A program made the position numbers and the translations under genes. A stretch of 64,000 nucleotides of DNA, taken from the NCBI GenBank assembly GCA_015272155.1, contig JACYME010000214.1, positions 1-64,000 of the forward strand. The letters run 5' to 3'. This document shows, in pieces, positions 20,213 to 31,087 of the stretch. The stretch comes from Leptolyngbyaceae cyanobacterium T60_A2020_046. Lineage in GTDB: Bacteria; Cyanobacteriota; Cyanobacteriia; Phormidesmidales; Phormidesmidaceae. Within the stretch, counting starts at the first letter, position 1, and each line of letters starts with the position of its first letter. The notes beneath the pieces were generated by a model, which made no database searches, was not told the origin of the DNA, and was given only the letters and a program-made list of their open reading frames with translations.

Positions 20213-21064
20213 GCCTATCGCACAGTTTTATCCGTTACCCCACCCTTTCCGGGTCGCCTTATCCCACCCGTTAGTTCAATGCGTCAAACCGCGATCCGAG
20301 GTGAGGATATCGCGCTGGGGATTGTGCAGGCTTTTTGTACATCAACACCAGGTGACCTTGGGGAGCGGCATGGGCGATCGCGACCAGCTTGATCGTGAAA
20401 CTTTCCCTGTTGTCGCGCGTTAGCGTAAATTTACCCCGAATCACGCCCACCTCCGGTAGCGTATCCCAAGCTTTCTGAATCGCATCCGCAGGCCCTAAAA
20501 GACCCGTGAGGGGAGATCGCGGCGTTTCAGTGCTGAAGACCGACCCCCTAAAAAAAGAGCAAAATGGCACTCGATCAGGAGGTGATCAGTGATTAGATTA
20601 GGACTAAGAGCATCGGCAATATCCACAACCTAAGGGGTTGGCCTCTCACTCGCGATCGCGGGGCTGCGTTTTCAAAGATTCTGTACGTCTTGCCCTCATC
20701 TCCCCGTAATAAATCGGCAATATCGTGGTGAGATTTCCGGTTTGATTGCGGTAATCCCATCCTCCTAGACCCAAGAAACATAGCGCGATCACCGATCGCA
20801 TCAGGATCTACCCCCTGGTAGATGTGGCTCAATCCCCCGATTCGATAGGGTTAGACTGCCTGATATTGGCCAATGCTTTACCGTTTGCGATCGCCAAGAG
20901 TAAGTTCAATACAGCCCGTGACTCACCGATTTTTTATCCGGTTCTCCGTGTGCTCCTAAATCTTTTGGGCAGAGTGTATCGAAGTTGCATTTTTCTCTCG
21001 CATTGCCAAAGCAATTCGCTTCATCAATGCATCCGCTAAAAATATTATCTCCGCCCTTTAAAAC
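20213..21064. other. Sparse spacer with possible gene remnants
   Basis: The only coding-like material is on the minus strand: a possible small protein at 20271-20570 and, upstream of it, a frame at 20593-20832 whose first 50 residues look protein-like (GLPQSNRKSHHDIADLLRGD) but whose tail does not. They are in different frames 22 bp apart. Either these are two small genes or one decayed gene. Nothing else was recognised. Confidence 0.4.
20271..20570 (-). CDS. Hypothetical small protein, possibly a fragment
   Basis: The 99-residue frame has a plausible globular middle: LTGLLGPADAIQKAWDTLPE, then VGVIRGKFTLTRDN and FTIKLVAIAHAAP. Composition is normal, unlike shadow frames nearby. No family was recognised. 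The first 15 residues look unlike the rest, so the true start may be internal or the gene may be a 3' remnant. It converges on ccsA. Confidence 0.35.
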   Translation of the reverse strand: MPFCSFFRGSVFSTETPRSPLTGLLGPADAIQKAWDTLPEVGVIRGKFTLTRDNRESFTIKLVAIAHAAPQGHLVLMYKKPAQSPARYPHLGSRFDALN

Positions 21065-21469
21065 ATGAAAACTGTTGTAGTCATTGATGACGATTTAACC
21101 CTCCTCCAGGACATTTCTGCGTGGCTCTGTCAGGAAGGATTTCAAGCCTTCACTGCAACCCAAGGTAAGCAGGGACTTAAGCTCATTCAACATCAGCCAC
21201 CGGACTTGATTTTATGTGACGTAAGAATGCCGATCATGGATGGAGTAGAAACGCTAAAGGTGCTTCGCAACCAGCCCTTAACCGCAGAAATCCCCTTTAT
21301 TTTTCTGACCTCAGAGGTTGATATCGATCACTTCTTCACTGTCTTGAGGCTTGGGGTCACCGGATTTCTCAAAAAACCTGTGAACTTTACGGAGCTTCAC
21401 CAGGTGCTACATCGTATCGACTTCACAAAACCCCAGCAGGCAGCCTTTGTGGAAGGGGCTCTTTCGTAA
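21065..21469 (+). CDS. Single-domain response regulator (CheY-like)
   Basis: This 134-residue protein is a lone receiver. The acidic pocket is D8-D10, the phosphoacceptor is D52 (LILCDVRMPIMDG), the conserved Thr lies in FIFLTSEVD, and the Lys is in FLKKPVNF. No output domain follows. Such proteins act in phosphorelays or on partner proteins. No kinase gene is adjacent, so the partner is unknown. A rather AT-rich upstream region probably holds its promoter. Confidence 0.93.
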   Translation: MKTVVVIDDDLTLLQDISAWLCQEGFQAFTATQGKQGLKLIQHQPPDLILCDVRMPIMDGVETLKVLRNQPLTAEIPFIFLTSEVDIDHFFTVLRLGVTGFLKKPVNFTELHQVLHRIDFTKPQQAAFVEGALS

Positions 21470-21639
21470 TTGATTTGACCCGCTACGCATCCATATAACA
21501 ATTCCGTTGCACACCGACCGAATCAAGTTGGTTGATGAATACGAGAAGTGACTAACAGCGGGTGAACGGGGTCGATAGGCGATTGCTGAGCAAATTGGCC
21601 TGCGATAGGGTTCAGGTTGATGTTTTCCCAAGTGATGGG

Positions 21640-22191
21640 TTATGGAGTTTCAGCAACGTCGGGGGAAGTCGCGCGATCGCGACCTAACTTCGCGCGATTT
21701 TCCTTAACCGATACTGTTTTTACAACCAGTACATTGCAGGAGGTGTGGTGTAGAACATAGTTACTCACACTTCCGAGTAGTAGTTCACTCAGTCCCGATC
21801 GCCCTCGGTTGCCCATCACAATCAAATGGGCTCCCCATTCTTCGGCAACTTGGCAAATGCAGCGCCCAGGGCTACCATTGACCTGTCGAAATTCAGCGGA
21901 AATATTCTGGGCAGCAGCCTGATTTGCTAGGGCTTTTAGGGCTTCGAGGCAATCCGCTTCATAGGCTTTCCATTGTTGCTGCCAAGCCACAAGATCCAAC
22001 TCACTGCCAGCGGCCCAGTACATGCTTTCAATCCCTCGGGGAATTGGCAATGGACTGCCCTCTTCCTCTGAAGAAAGGACATGAAGTAACAAAAGCTGAG
22101 CATGTTGAGCAGTCGCAAACTCTAGAGCAGCCTGAAAAATCATCTGGCTATTTTCCGAGTGATCAACGGAGACTAGAATCTTGCTAAACAT
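21640..22191 (-). CDS. Universal stress protein (UspA family)
   Basis: This 183-residue protein opens FSKILVSVDHSENS and ends with the ATP-binding pattern MGNRGRSGLSELLLGSVS, followed by HTSCNVLVVK. The G-2x-G-9x-G-S spacing needed for nucleotide binding is present, so it belongs to the ATP-binding Usp group. A C-terminal tail of about 25 residues is extra to the usual fold. Its role in stress survival is inferred from the family. Confidence 0.92.
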   Translation of the reverse strand: MFSKILVSVDHSENSQMIFQAALEFATAQHAQLLLLHVLSSEEEGSPLPIPRGIESMYWAAGSELDLVAWQQQWKAYEADCLEALKALANQAAAQNISAEFRQVNGSPGRCICQVAEEWGAHLIVMGNRGRSGLSELLLGSVSNYVLHHTSCNVLVVKTVSVKENRAKLGRDRATSPDVAETP

Positions 22192-22436
22192 AAGTCCTCG
22201 GGTTCTTGAATAGTGAGAAACAATAGCAGTCGCTAGCTTGATTCAGGTAAGACTACAAGCCAGTTTGCTCCGGTGCTATGCATCTGTGAAATATGCGATG
22301 TTCCAAGCAAACGAGCCCAAGTGAGATGTCTGGTGAAGGTGAGCTTTTGGATTGGATGATTTGGGTTCAAGGGGGAAGGACGGGGCAACCTCGCGAAAAC
22401 TGGAATACGAAACCTGTCCAACAGGGCTGAGAAAGT

Positions 22437-22466
22437 CCTTTGCCCAGATTGAACCCTGGGCAAAGG
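22437..22466 (-). terminator. Hairpin after the FAD oxidoreductase gene
   Basis: Arms CCTTTGCCCAG (22437-22447) and CTGGGCAAAGG (22456-22466) pair perfectly over 11 bp around an 8-base loop, 10 bp beyond the stop of the minus-strand gene. On that strand a short pyrimidine-rich run (ACTTTCT) follows. Confidence 0.55.
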
Positions 22467-22476
22467 ATGGTATCGA

Positions 22477-24048
22477 CTATCGGGCATAGGCGATCGCACG
22501 CGAAACTGAATCGGCTGTATGAGCTGTGCGAATTGATTGCCCGGTCATCAGCTCAACAACATTCATGCCATTGCTAATCACGCCAGGCACACTGGGATAG
22601 CCCGCTGTCGCCCCAACAAGATACAAATTCCGCAGCTCCGTACGATAGCCCAAACGATTTAAGCCAACCTGCTGAGGAATAAGTTTTGCCCCATAAATAT
22701 TGCCCTGGGGCTGCCCCAAATAAAACTCACTGGTGGTTGGGGTGCCATAAACTTTCATGCGGGCATAGGCGTCAACATCGGGAATTAAATCTCGCACGCT
22801 GCCCATCACCGCCTGATAGACTTCTCGCTTCTTGGCCTTGTAGGCTTTTAGGTCAGTTTCATGGAGGATTTTGAACGGTTCGTAGGGACAAACTGTGGCA
22901 ATTTCTAGCACATGGTGTCCTGTCGGGGCCATCCCAGACTCCTTGGATTTCATCGTCGGGCAAGACAAGAAAATCCAAGGATGTGTGAGATCTCCTTCAA
23001 GCTGTTGTTGATATTCTCGGTTGAGATCACCAGTGGGGTAATACCAGATATTCCAGTTGCCAATGCCGTAGCGTTCTGGGCAAAATCGCTCATCCAATCC
23101 AAGGTAAATGTTGAAGGCACTCGCGGAGTATTCATAATCTGTCAAACGGTGATACTCTTGCTGGCTGAGGGCCTCTGGTTGATGCATGAGCTGTACGGTC
23201 AGTTTTGGATCAAGGTCACTAATGTAGGTCTGCTGAGCCGTATAATTCACGCCATTGGCGGTGACGAATTGAACCTTGCGATCGCGCACTTCAATATGCT
23301 CTACCGGGCAGCGATAGTTCACCACACCACCGCCCTCTATGATCGCGTCCACAATCGTATCGACGAAGTGCTTAAAGTGATAGGTTGGGTAATAGGCACC
23401 CTCGGCATAATCGCTCACTAAAGAGGTATGGGTGATCAGGGCAATTTCTGCGGGGGGGAGGGCATAGTCGCCACTTTGGCCGGCCAAAACAGCCTGTAAT
23501 TTGGGGGATAGACCTGCGCGATCGTATAGGTCTTGCAACGTCCAGTTACGCTTTTGGAACAGGTTCCAATACTTTGGCAACTTGAGCCAATCTGACCAGT
23601 GCTGGTCATACCAGCGAACCTCTTGTCCCAATGCCCGAATTTCCTGGTGAATTTGCTTGATTTCATCGCAATAGTGATGAATCGCCTCAGATTCTTCTGG
23701 GAAGGTTGCGAGTAAGCGATCGCGTAACCTCTCCCATCCCAGAGGAATCGAGAAATCTGCTTCAGGTGTAATCACCCGATCGATACAGTCTGGGTCAAGG
23801 GAATTAAACGCGACATCGCGCTCTAGATAATTGAAAAATTGTTGAATGGTTTGTCCTGGCCCGCATTGGGAAATGTAGTGAACATCTGCACAGAAGCGAT
23901 AGTTGCCAAAGTCAAAGGTATGGCAACATCCGCCAGGTAAGTCGTGTTTTTCAAGGACAGCGACTCGATATCCCTGGCGCGTCAAACATGCAGCTGCAGA
24001 GAGTCCACCTAATCCGGCTCCGAGAATAATGAAGTCAAAGTTTTCCAT
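22477..24048 (-). CDS. FAD-dependent oxidoreductase of the carotenoid isomerase / retinol saturase type
   Basis: This 523-residue protein has an N-terminal dinucleotide-binding motif FIILGAGLGGLSAAACL and the family C-terminal segment LYLVGATAGYPSVPGVISNG. Internal segments such as LEKHDLPGGCCHTF fit the phytoene desaturase, CrtISO and RetSat superfamily. Start ATG 24048 has GAGG upstream. Members isomerise, desaturate or saturate polyenes. No carotenoid gene is adjacent, so the substrate is unknown. The upstream spacer has an AAAATGAC motif twice. Confidence 0.88.
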   Translation of the reverse strand: MENFDFIILGAGLGGLSAAACLTRQGYRVAVLEKHDLPGGCCHTFDFGNYRFCADVHYISQCGPGQTIQQFFNYLERDVAFNSLDPDCIDRVITPEADFSIPLGWERLRDRLLATFPEESEAIHHYCDEIKQIHQEIRALGQEVRWYDQHWSDWLKLPKYWNLFQKRNWTLQDLYDRAGLSPKLQAVLAGQSGDYALPPAEIALITHTSLVSDYAEGAYYPTYHFKHFVDTIVDAIIEGGGVVNYRCPVEHIEVRDRKVQFVTANGVNYTAQQTYISDLDPKLTVQLMHQPEALSQQEYHRLTDYEYSASAFNIYLGLDERFCPERYGIGNWNIWYYPTGDLNREYQQQLEGDLTHPWIFLSCPTMKSKESGMAPTGHHVLEIATVCPYEPFKILHETDLKAYKAKKREVYQAVMGSVRDLIPDVDAYARMKVYGTPTTSEFYLGQPQGNIYGAKLIPQQVGLNRLGYRTELRNLYLVGATAGYPSVPGVISNGMNVVELMTGQSIRTAHTADSVSRAIAYAR

Positions 24049-25239
24049 TTTAAAACCTCACGGATAACGAAGATTTTGTGCTGAAACTGGGACTAAAAAA
24101 CCTCAATCAGGACACAAAAAACGCCGAAATTGCATCGAAAATGACCTAAAAAATCAACGAAAATGACACAAAATGGAATCAGTGTGAGCCCTACATTAGA
24201 TATCGTGATCGCGTTTTCTGTTGTGTTTCCTTGCAATCCTTGACCGACGATAGTGTGGATTCACGAGTCATGGGAATCGCCATTTCAAAAAAGTAGAGAT
24301 CCTGACTTCTCAACTCATGCGCCTAGTTCGATGAACCCAGGGCATTGAAGATTGCACTACATCTCTGGTCGGATTCAGTTTCAGTGATTGGATGAAGAGA
24401 AGCGGTCTCGGATTTTTTCAAAAGCTGGTCAAATGACGACAACAACGAGGCCACGTTTCAACCCTTGGGCGAGTCCAATCGATCGGTTGAAACCGGTCGA
24501 GCGTAGGAAAATAGACTACACCCTATCACTTCAACAAACAGCGCTGACAAGCGAATGATGCTGGCTATCAACCCTTGTCATTTTCGGCATTTCCGAAATA
24601 TGGCGAGACTTCGTGCGCTTTTAGTTTTATCGTCTCGCAGTTTATTGAAAATGCTTGGAAAACGATAAAAAAAGATGCGATCAGTAACGAAATTAAACTT
24701 TCGCCAGAGCCCTTCAGCAATCGATATTTCTATTGCGAGAATATGCCGCCTATTCCAAGCGCAGTGCAGCCTAGCGGTTAATACCCGCTAGGGAAAATGA
24801 TCGTCCTCGTGATCTGCTGGTTGCCTGACACATCTCTGGAAATCCTTGATTTTCGTTGAGAGTCTATACGCAAAAGGGACTCAAACCCAAGGCTTTCAGC
24901 CCTAGAGTTCGAGATTCCAGCTCCAGATGTGAAACAACTGAATATCAATGCTTTGGGGCACTTGTGTCAGGCAGTCAGCGTGATCGGTGTGATCTGTGGC
25001 GGGACTGAAAATCGCACCGCCAGATCTTGGGGGCTCGGGCGCGTGATTTGCCAATTGATTCAAGCCCTGGATCCCCAGCACTGTGGAGGGACAGGCGACC
25101 TTTAAAGCCCTTTGCTGAAGGGTTTGGAAAGGGTTCGACAATGGTGAAATTGCTGGATAGCCGATGATCCCCGTATAATCATGCGGGTGTAATCCTAATG
25201 AAAACCTTAAGAGACCCAGGTTGATCGCTGAGAACAACA
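24049..25239. other. 1.2-kb AT-richer spacer
   Basis: The spacer lies between two divergent genes. AAAATGAC occurs twice within about 30 bp near 24139-24172, upstream of the FAD oxidoreductase. A small hairpin (TTTCGG / CCGAAA) lies at 24582-24598. Short frames at 24575-24781 and 24902-25240 lack protein character and ribosome-binding sites. A tRNA-like T-loop pattern near 24868-24925 failed to give a cloverleaf. Confidence 0.45.
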
Positions 25240-26121
25240 ATGCGGATACGACTCCCGAAGCACTATACGGTGCTGATTACTCGAACCGGGCAGACGCCCC
25301 TATCAATCACCTTCCAACCCTTGCCTGTGATCATCGTTGGGCTGGTTTGTCTGGGGACGCCTTTGGCTTGGATGAGCGCACTTCTGCATCAAAATATGCG
25401 CCTGAACGAGCGCAATGAGTCGTTGACTCAGACCGCTAGTGAAGTGATGTCAGATCTGGAGTCCCTTGGGGCTGAAATTGAGGATCTGCGTCAGCGGGCG
25501 GGGATGGAGACTGGCGAGGAATCGTCGTCACTACCTGCGGCGTCTCCGCAGTCTTCCCAAGGTGGGGTGGCGGGTTCTGTGCCGCCCGAGCAGTTGTTTG
25601 AAATTGCGAAGGCGAAGGTGCCTCAATTGACAGCACGCCTTGAGCGCCAAGTGCGCCCGGCCTTGGAGGAAACGCTGGCAGCAGAAGCGGCGCGGGAGGC
25701 TGCATTTCCCGATGGCAAGCCGCTTTATGGCGAGCTTGATGTGTCGTCTGAGTTTGGCTTGCGCCGCAATCCCTTTGGGGGGCGCGGCTATGAGATGCAC
25801 AACGGCATTGATTTTCGGGGGCCGATTGGCCTGGCGGTTTATGCCACGGCTGAGGGGGTGGTGGTGCGCGCAGAGCACTCTGGCGGCTTTGGCAAGCATG
25901 TCGTGATTGATCACGGCTATGGTTATGAAACGCTCTATGCGCACCTTTTTGAGATGGATGTTGAGGTGGGCGATCGCATTCAACGGGGGCAGCGCCTCGG
26001 CGCATTGGGCAATACTGGGCGATCGTCGGGGCCACATTTGCACTACACCATCTATCGCGATGGTCAGGCGGTGAATCCTCGCTATTACATCCGCTATCTG
26101 CGGGAGAATCTGGCCTCTTAG
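25240..26121 (+). CDS. M23-family metallopeptidase (LytM-type), membrane-anchored
   Basis: The 293 residues comprise a short cytoplasmic start, a membrane anchor (about 28-48), a coiled linker (about 55-90), a low-complexity stretch and a C-terminal LytM domain. Zinc and catalytic residues are seen in MHNGIDF (HxxxD), TLYAHL and PHLHYTIY (HxH). The domain would face the periplasm and cut peptidoglycan cross-links or activate amidases during growth or division. It is followed 47 bp later by aroC in the same direction. Confidence 0.92.
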   Translation: MRIRLPKHYTVLITRTGQTPLSITFQPLPVIIVGLVCLGTPLAWMSALLHQNMRLNERNESLTQTASEVMSDLESLGAEIEDLRQRAGMETGEESSSLPAASPQSSQGGVAGSVPPEQLFEIAKAKVPQLTARLERQVRPALEETLAAEAAREAAFPDGKPLYGELDVSSEFGLRRNPFGGRGYEMHNGIDFRGPIGLAVYATAEGVVVRAEHSGGFGKHVVIDHGYGYETLYAHLFEMDVEVGDRIQRGQRLGALGNTGRSSGPHLHYTIYRDGQAVNPRYYIRYLRENLAS

Positions 26122-26168
26122 GCTGCGATCGCAGGCTAGGATGAAAAAGCACTTCAACTGACGGGGAT

Positions 26169-27263
26169 ATGGGCAACACGTTCGGCCATTTGTTTCGCAT
26201 TACGACCTTTGGGGAATCCCACGGTGGCGGGGTCGGCGTAATTATTGATGGCTGCCCCCCCCAGATCGACATTTCTGAAGCAGACATTCAGTACGAGCTC
26301 GATCGCCGCCGCCCCGGCCAAAGCAAAATCACCACCCCCCGCAGGGAAAGCGATCGCTGCGAGATTTTGTCGGGTGTGTTTCAGGGAAAAACACTGGGCA
26401 CGCCCATTTCCATCCTGGTGCGCAACCAAGACACCCGACCCCAGGACTACAGCGAAATGGCGACCACCTATCGCCCTTCCCACGCGGATGCCACCTACGA
26501 CGCCAAGTACGGCATTCGTAACTACCAGGGCGGCGGGCGCTCTTCGGCGCGGGAAACCATTGGCCGAGTCGCAGCAGGGGCGATCGCAAAAAAAATTCTG
26601 CACCAATACGCGGGCGTCGACATCATTAGCTACGTCAAACGCATTCAAGACCTGGAAGCGATGATCGACCCCAGTACCGTCACCCTAGAACAGGTTGAAA
26701 GCAACATCGTGCGCTGCCCTGATGCCGACGCTGCCCAGCGCATGATTGATCGCATCGAAGTGATTCGTGACCAGGGCGACTCCATTGGTGGCGTGGTGGA
26801 ATGCGTGGCGCGCCGGGTGCCCAAGGGCTTGGGTTCCCCCGTCTTTGACAAGCTCGAAGCTGACCTCGCGAAGGGCATGATGTCTTTGCCCGCGAGTAAG
26901 GGATTTGAACTGGGTTCTGGCTTTGCGGGCACGTTGCTGACGGGCAGCGAGCACAACGACGAGTTTTACACCGATGAGGCAGGCAACTGGCGCACCCGCA
27001 CCAATCGCTCTGGGGGCACGCAGGGAGGGATTTCTAACGGCGAAGACATTGTGTTTCGGGTGGCGTTTAAGCCTACGGCGACCATTCGCAAAGCTCAAAA
27101 CACCGTCACCAACAGCGGCGAAGAAACGGTACTGTCGGCGCGGGGTCGCCATGACCCCTGTGTGTTGCCCCGGGCCGTGCCAATGGTGGAGGCCATGACG
27201 GCGCTGGTCTTGTGTGATCATCTGTTGCGCCATCACGGCCAGTGCCGATTGTTCGAGGGATGA
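26169..27263 (+). CDS. aroC: Chorismate synthase
   Basis: The 364-residue chain has the family signatures [20 protein letters not shown] near the N-terminus, [21 protein letters not shown] and the C-terminal [17 protein letters not shown]. It converts 5-enolpyruvylshikimate 3-phosphate to chorismate, using reduced FMN, as the last step of the shikimate pathway. Length is normal for the family. It stands apart from other aromatic genes, although trpD is at the far right of the window. Confidence 0.97.
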   Translation: MGNTFGHLFRITTFGESHGGGVGVIIDGCPPQIDISEADIQYELDRRRPGQSKITTPRRESDRCEILSGVFQGKTLGTPISILVRNQDTRPQDYSEMATTYRPSHADATYDAKYGIRNYQGGGRSSARETIGRVAAGAIAKKILHQYAGVDIISYVKRIQDLEAMIDPSTVTLEQVESNIVRCPDADAAQRMIDRIEVIRDQGDSIGGVVECVARRVPKGLGSPVFDKLEADLAKGMMSLPASKGFELGSGFAGTLLTGSEHNDEFYTDEAGNWRTRTNRSGGTQGGISNGEDIVFRVAFKPTATIRKAQNTVTNSGEETVLSARGRHDPCVLPRAVPMVEAMTALVLCDHLLRHHGQCRLFEG

Positions 27264-27281
27264 TTCTCGCGAAGAATCATC
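27259..27281 (+). terminator. Hairpin overlapping the aroC stop codon
   Basis: GATGATTCT (27259-27267) pairs with AGAATCATC (27273-27281) across a 5-base loop. The left arm includes the TGA stop. There is no T-tract, so termination is plausible but not certain. Confidence 0.45.
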
Positions 27282-27468
27282 GGAACGCTAGAGCATCGGT
27301 AGTGTGGGGTAAGAATTCCGGTTTATCCAAGGACTGATTCACGCGATGAGGTGAATTGCTGGGGCGAAACCGGGGGAGATACCGACGTTCTAGAGAAGTT
27401 CGGGGTTCGTCTGAGCAGGGTTAATGGGCGGGGCAGGGGTGAGCCCGGAGGTCGGGCGATCGCGGTTG

Positions 27469-30282
27469 CTAGTCTAAAGATTGCTTTTTGAGCAGGCGTT
27501 TCACAAACTTTTCGCCCTCGACCCAAACAAACATGAGGGTGCTGAAGCCAAAGCAGATTAGAAGCTCCGGTAGGCTAATCACCTGAGTGCCAAAGAAATT
27601 TCGTAACGGCTCCACATAGATCAGCATCAGTTGCAGCACTGTCGTGATCACCACCGCAACTAAGACGAAGGGATTTGAAAGGGGCGACATTTCGTAGGTC
27701 ATTTGGGTGTTTGATCGCACGGCGATCGCGTGCCCCATTTGCGCCAAGCACAGCGTCGTGAACACCATCGTTTTCCAGCGTTCGGGATCACCCGGATAGG
27801 TCGGGTCTTGGGCATGGGTGTAGGCACAGTACATCAGCGATACAGAAATCACCGTAAACACAAGGCCAATGCGCACCATATATGCGCCCAGCCCCCGAGC
27901 AAAGATGCTTTCTTTGGGATCATGGGGAGGCCGATCCATCACATTGGGCTCCGCAGGCTCCACCGCCAGCGCCAGGGCTGGAAAGCCATCCGTCACCAAG
28001 TTCATCCACAGAATTTGCAGCGGGGTGAGGGGCACATCCAAAATCGGCAGCAATATTGGCGATGCGGCAATGGTGAGCACCTCACCAATATTGGAGCCGA
28101 GGATGTATTTCACAAAGCGGCGAATGTTGGTATAGACCACGCGCCCTTCTTCAGTGGCGGCAACGATGGTGGCAAAGTTGTCGTCCAGGAGCACCATATC
28201 GCTCGCTTCTTTACTCACATCTGTGCCAGTGATGCCCATCGCGATGCCAATATCGGCCTGTTTGAGGGCGGGGGCATCGTTGACGCCATCTCCCGTCATG
28301 GCAACAATGTGGTGCTGGGCTTGCAGCGCTTGCACAATGCGCAGCTTATGTTCAGGAGAAACCCGTGCATAAACGCAGACATCTTGCACGGTGGTTTGCA
28401 GATCGGCGGGGCTGAGTTTTTCTAGCTCGACGCCGGTGATGGCGCGATCGCCCGGTTGAGCAATGCCCATCTCCTCCGCAATCGCCTGGGCCGTGAGCTG
28501 GTGATCGCCCGTAATCATCAGAGGTCGAATCCCCGCCCGCAGACACCGCTCCACCGCTTCTCGGGCTTCGGGGCGGGGCGCGTCTAACATCCCCACCAAC
28601 CCCAGCCACACCAGGTTTTGCTCCGCTTCGTGCTCAGCCGTTTCCGGGGGAGGGGTGTCGAGCTTGGCGTAGGCAAAGCCCAGCACCCGCAACCCACGCG
28701 CAGCAAGGGCTTCATTGGTGGCGAGAATCTGCGATCGCGTCGTCTCAGTCAGCGGATCCACCGCATGGTGGGACTGCACCCGTTCACACCGTTCCAACAA
28801 CAGCTCGGGCGATCCCTTAGAAAACAGCACAAACGGAGCCTGGGCCAGATCCGTCGTCAGCCCAAGGGGCGCATTCGCCGTTGCATCGGGCTGCACCACC
28901 ACACTCATACGCTTGCGCTCTGAGGAAAATGGGAACTCCACCACGCGCCGAAATGCCTGGATCATCTGGGTTTGGACAAGCCCAGACTTGCCCGCCAGCA
29001 CCACCAGCGCGCCCTCTGTGGGGTCGCCCAAAATCGCCCAGTCGCCCTGTTCCTTTTGCAAAATCGAGTCATTGCACAGCAGCCCACAGAGCAACAGGTT
29101 CGTTAACTCGGGTTGCTGGAGCGGATTGAACGGGCCGTGGGCATTTTCAAAACTGCCCTCAGGACGATATCCTTCGCCGCCAACTTGGCAGGTGAGGCTT
29201 TGGGTCTGTACCGTTTGCACCACCATTTTGTTTTGGGTGAGGGTGCCCGTTTTGTCAGAACAGATAGTGGTGACGGAGCCTAGGGTTTCCACTGCAGGCA
29301 GGCGACGAATCAAGGCATTGCGGCGCACCATGCGCTGGGTGCCGATCGCGAGGGTGACCGTAATGACGGCGGGCAATCCCTCAGGCACCACCGCCACCGC
29401 CATACTGAGCGATACTTCCAACAGGTTTTCAAAGGCACCCCACCCGGCTTGCCAGACGCCGCCAATCACCACGATCGCGACCAAAATCAGCGACCCCGTC
29501 ACCAGGGTATTGCCAAGCTGATCCATCCGCCCTTGGAGGGGCGTGGGCTCATTTTCAACAGCCTGGAGCATTGCGGCAATGCGGCCCAGCTCCGTCTTCA
29601 TGCCCGTTTGAGTGATGAGCGCCAACCCGCGACCGTGGACGATTTCAGTGCCTTGGAACACGAGGTTGAGGCGATCGCCCAAGGACGCTTCAGGATCCAG
29701 GGCAGCGCCCGCCTGCTTGCTCACGGCATTGGATTCGCCCGTCAGCGCCGACTCGCGCACTTGCAGGTTTTGGGCTTCCAGCAAAATGCCATCGGCGGCC
29801 ACCTGCATCCCGGCTTCGAGCAACACCACATCGCCGGGGACAAGATCCTGAGCGGGGACTTCGAGCACAGTGCCGTCGCGGATCAGGCGCACGTTGGGCG
29901 ACGAGAGCTGCTTCAGCGCTGCAAGAGCCTTCTCAGCGCGGCTCTCTTGGAAGTAGCCGAGGACGCCGTTCAAAATCACGATCGCAAAAATGGCGATCGC
30001 ATCCTTGGGCACCTCCTGATCCCGCAGAGAGAGCACCCCCGACACCACCGCAACGGCGATCAGCATCAGCAACATGATGTTCGTGAACTGATCGAACAGG
30101 ATGCGCCACGCGCTGCGCCCCCGACTTTCCTCTAAAACATTGGCTCCGACCTGCGATCGCCGATCTAGCACGTTGGCGGTTGTGAGTCCGGTTTGGCGAT
30201 CGCTCTCGAGTAGGGCAAGGGCTGTTTCCGGTTCGACGGTGTGCCAACCACCCGTTGGCGGGGTCTGCCAGGAATAGGTCAT
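27469..30282 (-). CDS. Cation-transporting P-type ATPase, calcium type (PacL-like)
   Basis: This 937-residue membrane ATPase has the actuator motif LTGES, the phosphorylation site D343 in [13 protein letters not shown], and the hinge [17 protein letters not shown]. Helix M4 carries [15 protein letters not shown]. The PEGLP version is typical of P2A pumps such as PMR1 and PacL, which export Ca2+ or Mn2+. Four helices precede the catalytic loop region and six follow, as usual. It is a single gene; metal preference cannot be fixed by eye. Confidence 0.95.
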   Translation of the reverse strand: MTYSWQTPPTGGWHTVEPETALALLESDRQTGLTTANVLDRRSQVGANVLEESRGRSAWRILFDQFTNIMLLMLIAVAVVSGVLSLRDQEVPKDAIAIFAIVILNGVLGYFQESRAEKALAALKQLSSPNVRLIRDGTVLEVPAQDLVPGDVVLLEAGMQVAADGILLEAQNLQVRESALTGESNAVSKQAGAALDPEASLGDRLNLVFQGTEIVHGRGLALITQTGMKTELGRIAAMLQAVENEPTPLQGRMDQLGNTLVTGSLILVAIVVIGGVWQAGWGAFENLLEVSLSMAVAVVPEGLPAVITVTLAIGTQRMVRRNALIRRLPAVETLGSVTTICSDKTGTLTQNKMVVQTVQTQSLTCQVGGEGYRPEGSFENAHGPFNPLQQPELTNLLLCGLLCNDSILQKEQGDWAILGDPTEGALVVLAGKSGLVQTQMIQAFRRVVEFPFSSERKRMSVVVQPDATANAPLGLTTDLAQAPFVLFSKGSPELLLERCERVQSHHAVDPLTETTRSQILATNEALAARGLRVLGFAYAKLDTPPPETAEHEAEQNLVWLGLVGMLDAPRPEAREAVERCLRAGIRPLMITGDHQLTAQAIAEEMGIAQPGDRAITGVELEKLSPADLQTTVQDVCVYARVSPEHKLRIVQALQAQHHIVAMTGDGVNDAPALKQADIGIAMGITGTDVSKEASDMVLLDDNFATIVAATEEGRVVYTNIRRFVKYILGSNIGEVLTIAASPILLPILDVPLTPLQILWMNLVTDGFPALALAVEPAEPNVMDRPPHDPKESIFARGLGAYMVRIGLVFTVISVSLMYCAYTHAQDPTYPGDPERWKTMVFTTLCLAQMGHAIAVRSNTQMTYEMSPLSNPFVLVAVVITTVLQLMLIYVEPLRNFFGTQVISLPELLICFGFSTLMFVWVEGEKFVKRLLKKQSLD

Positions 30283-30377
30283 AGCGTCGAATCCAGATGC
30301 CCGATGAGTAACGGTTCCATGTTATAGCCCGCGACTGACGACGCCACGGCCCTCCGGAGGATTTTATTTGTTACAGA

Positions 30378-31034
30378 CTATACAAATTGACAGGGCTGTT
30401 GCAGGGCGCGCTGGAGCAGTTTGCGATAGTCGCGATCGCGCACCGTATGCGCCCCAAAGCGTTCTAGGTGGGGGTTCATCATTTGGGCGTCAAACAGCAC
30501 AAACTGGCGCGATCGCAGCCGTTCCACCAGTTTCACCATCGCCACCTTCGACCCATCGGGAATGCGATAGAACATCGATTCGCCGATAAAGGCTCCGCCG
30601 ATGACAATGCCCAAAATGCCCCCGGCTAACTCGTTCCCCTGCCAGGTTTCAAAGCTGTGGGCCCAGCCCGCCTGGTGCAACTCCCAGTAAATTTCCTTCA
30701 GTTCTTCAGAAATCCACGTCACCTCACGATGGGCACAGCCTTCAACCACGCCCATAAAGTCCGCGTTGATTTTGACCGTGAAGCGCTCTTGGTTGAGGAC
30801 GCGCCGCAGCGAAGTGGGATACCGAAAGCGATCGTCTAGCGGAATGAGGGTGCGATCGCGGCTGGAATACCACCCCAAATTGCGGCCATCATCATCGGCC
30901 ATCAAAAAGTAGCCCTTGGCATACCCCTCAATGATGGCGGTCGTATCGTATTGAAAGCGGTTCACAGCGTGAAGCAGTCCTTCCGGCAGGCAAATGATTG
31001 GGGGCTCGACCCAGCCCCAGCCTTCATTATCCAA
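30378..31034 (-). CDS. aat: Leucyl/phenylalanyl-tRNA-protein transferase
   Basis: The 218-residue chain shows the family segments [43 protein letters not shown] and [19 protein letters not shown]. The enzyme adds Leu or Phe from aminoacyl-tRNA to proteins with N-terminal Lys or Arg, marking them for Clp degradation by the N-degron route. It lies downstream of the glycosyltransferase gene on the same strand with a 53-bp gap. Confidence 0.95.
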   Translation of the reverse strand: MDNEGWGWVEPPIICLPEGLLHAVNRFQYDTTAIIEGYAKGYFLMADDDGRNLGWYSSRDRTLIPLDDRFRYPTSLRRVLNQERFTVKINADFMGVVEGCAHREVTWISEELKEIYWELHQAGWAHSFETWQGNELAGGILGIVIGGAFIGESMFYRIPDGSKVAMVKLVERLRSRQFVLFDAQMMNPHLERFGAHTVRDRDYRKLLQRALQQPCQFV

Positions 31035-31087
31035 GGATGATAGCCCCTCGGGCGAGAACAGGACGACATGAGCCTACCCGCGATCGC

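Noticed and set aside
24868-24925. tRNA-like pattern with GTTCGAG and a possible T-arm
   Set aside because: Neither strand gives an acceptor stem, D-arm and variable loop at the right spacing; the pairing is poor.
24902-25240. 112-residue minus-strand frame before the M23 peptidase
   Set aside because: No ribosome-binding site, no domain and composition unlike neighbouring genes.
25436-26287. Long minus-strand frames across the M23 peptidase gene
   Set aside because: Low-complexity Pro/Arg/His-rich composition typical of antisense frames; the plus strand has the complete LytM domain.
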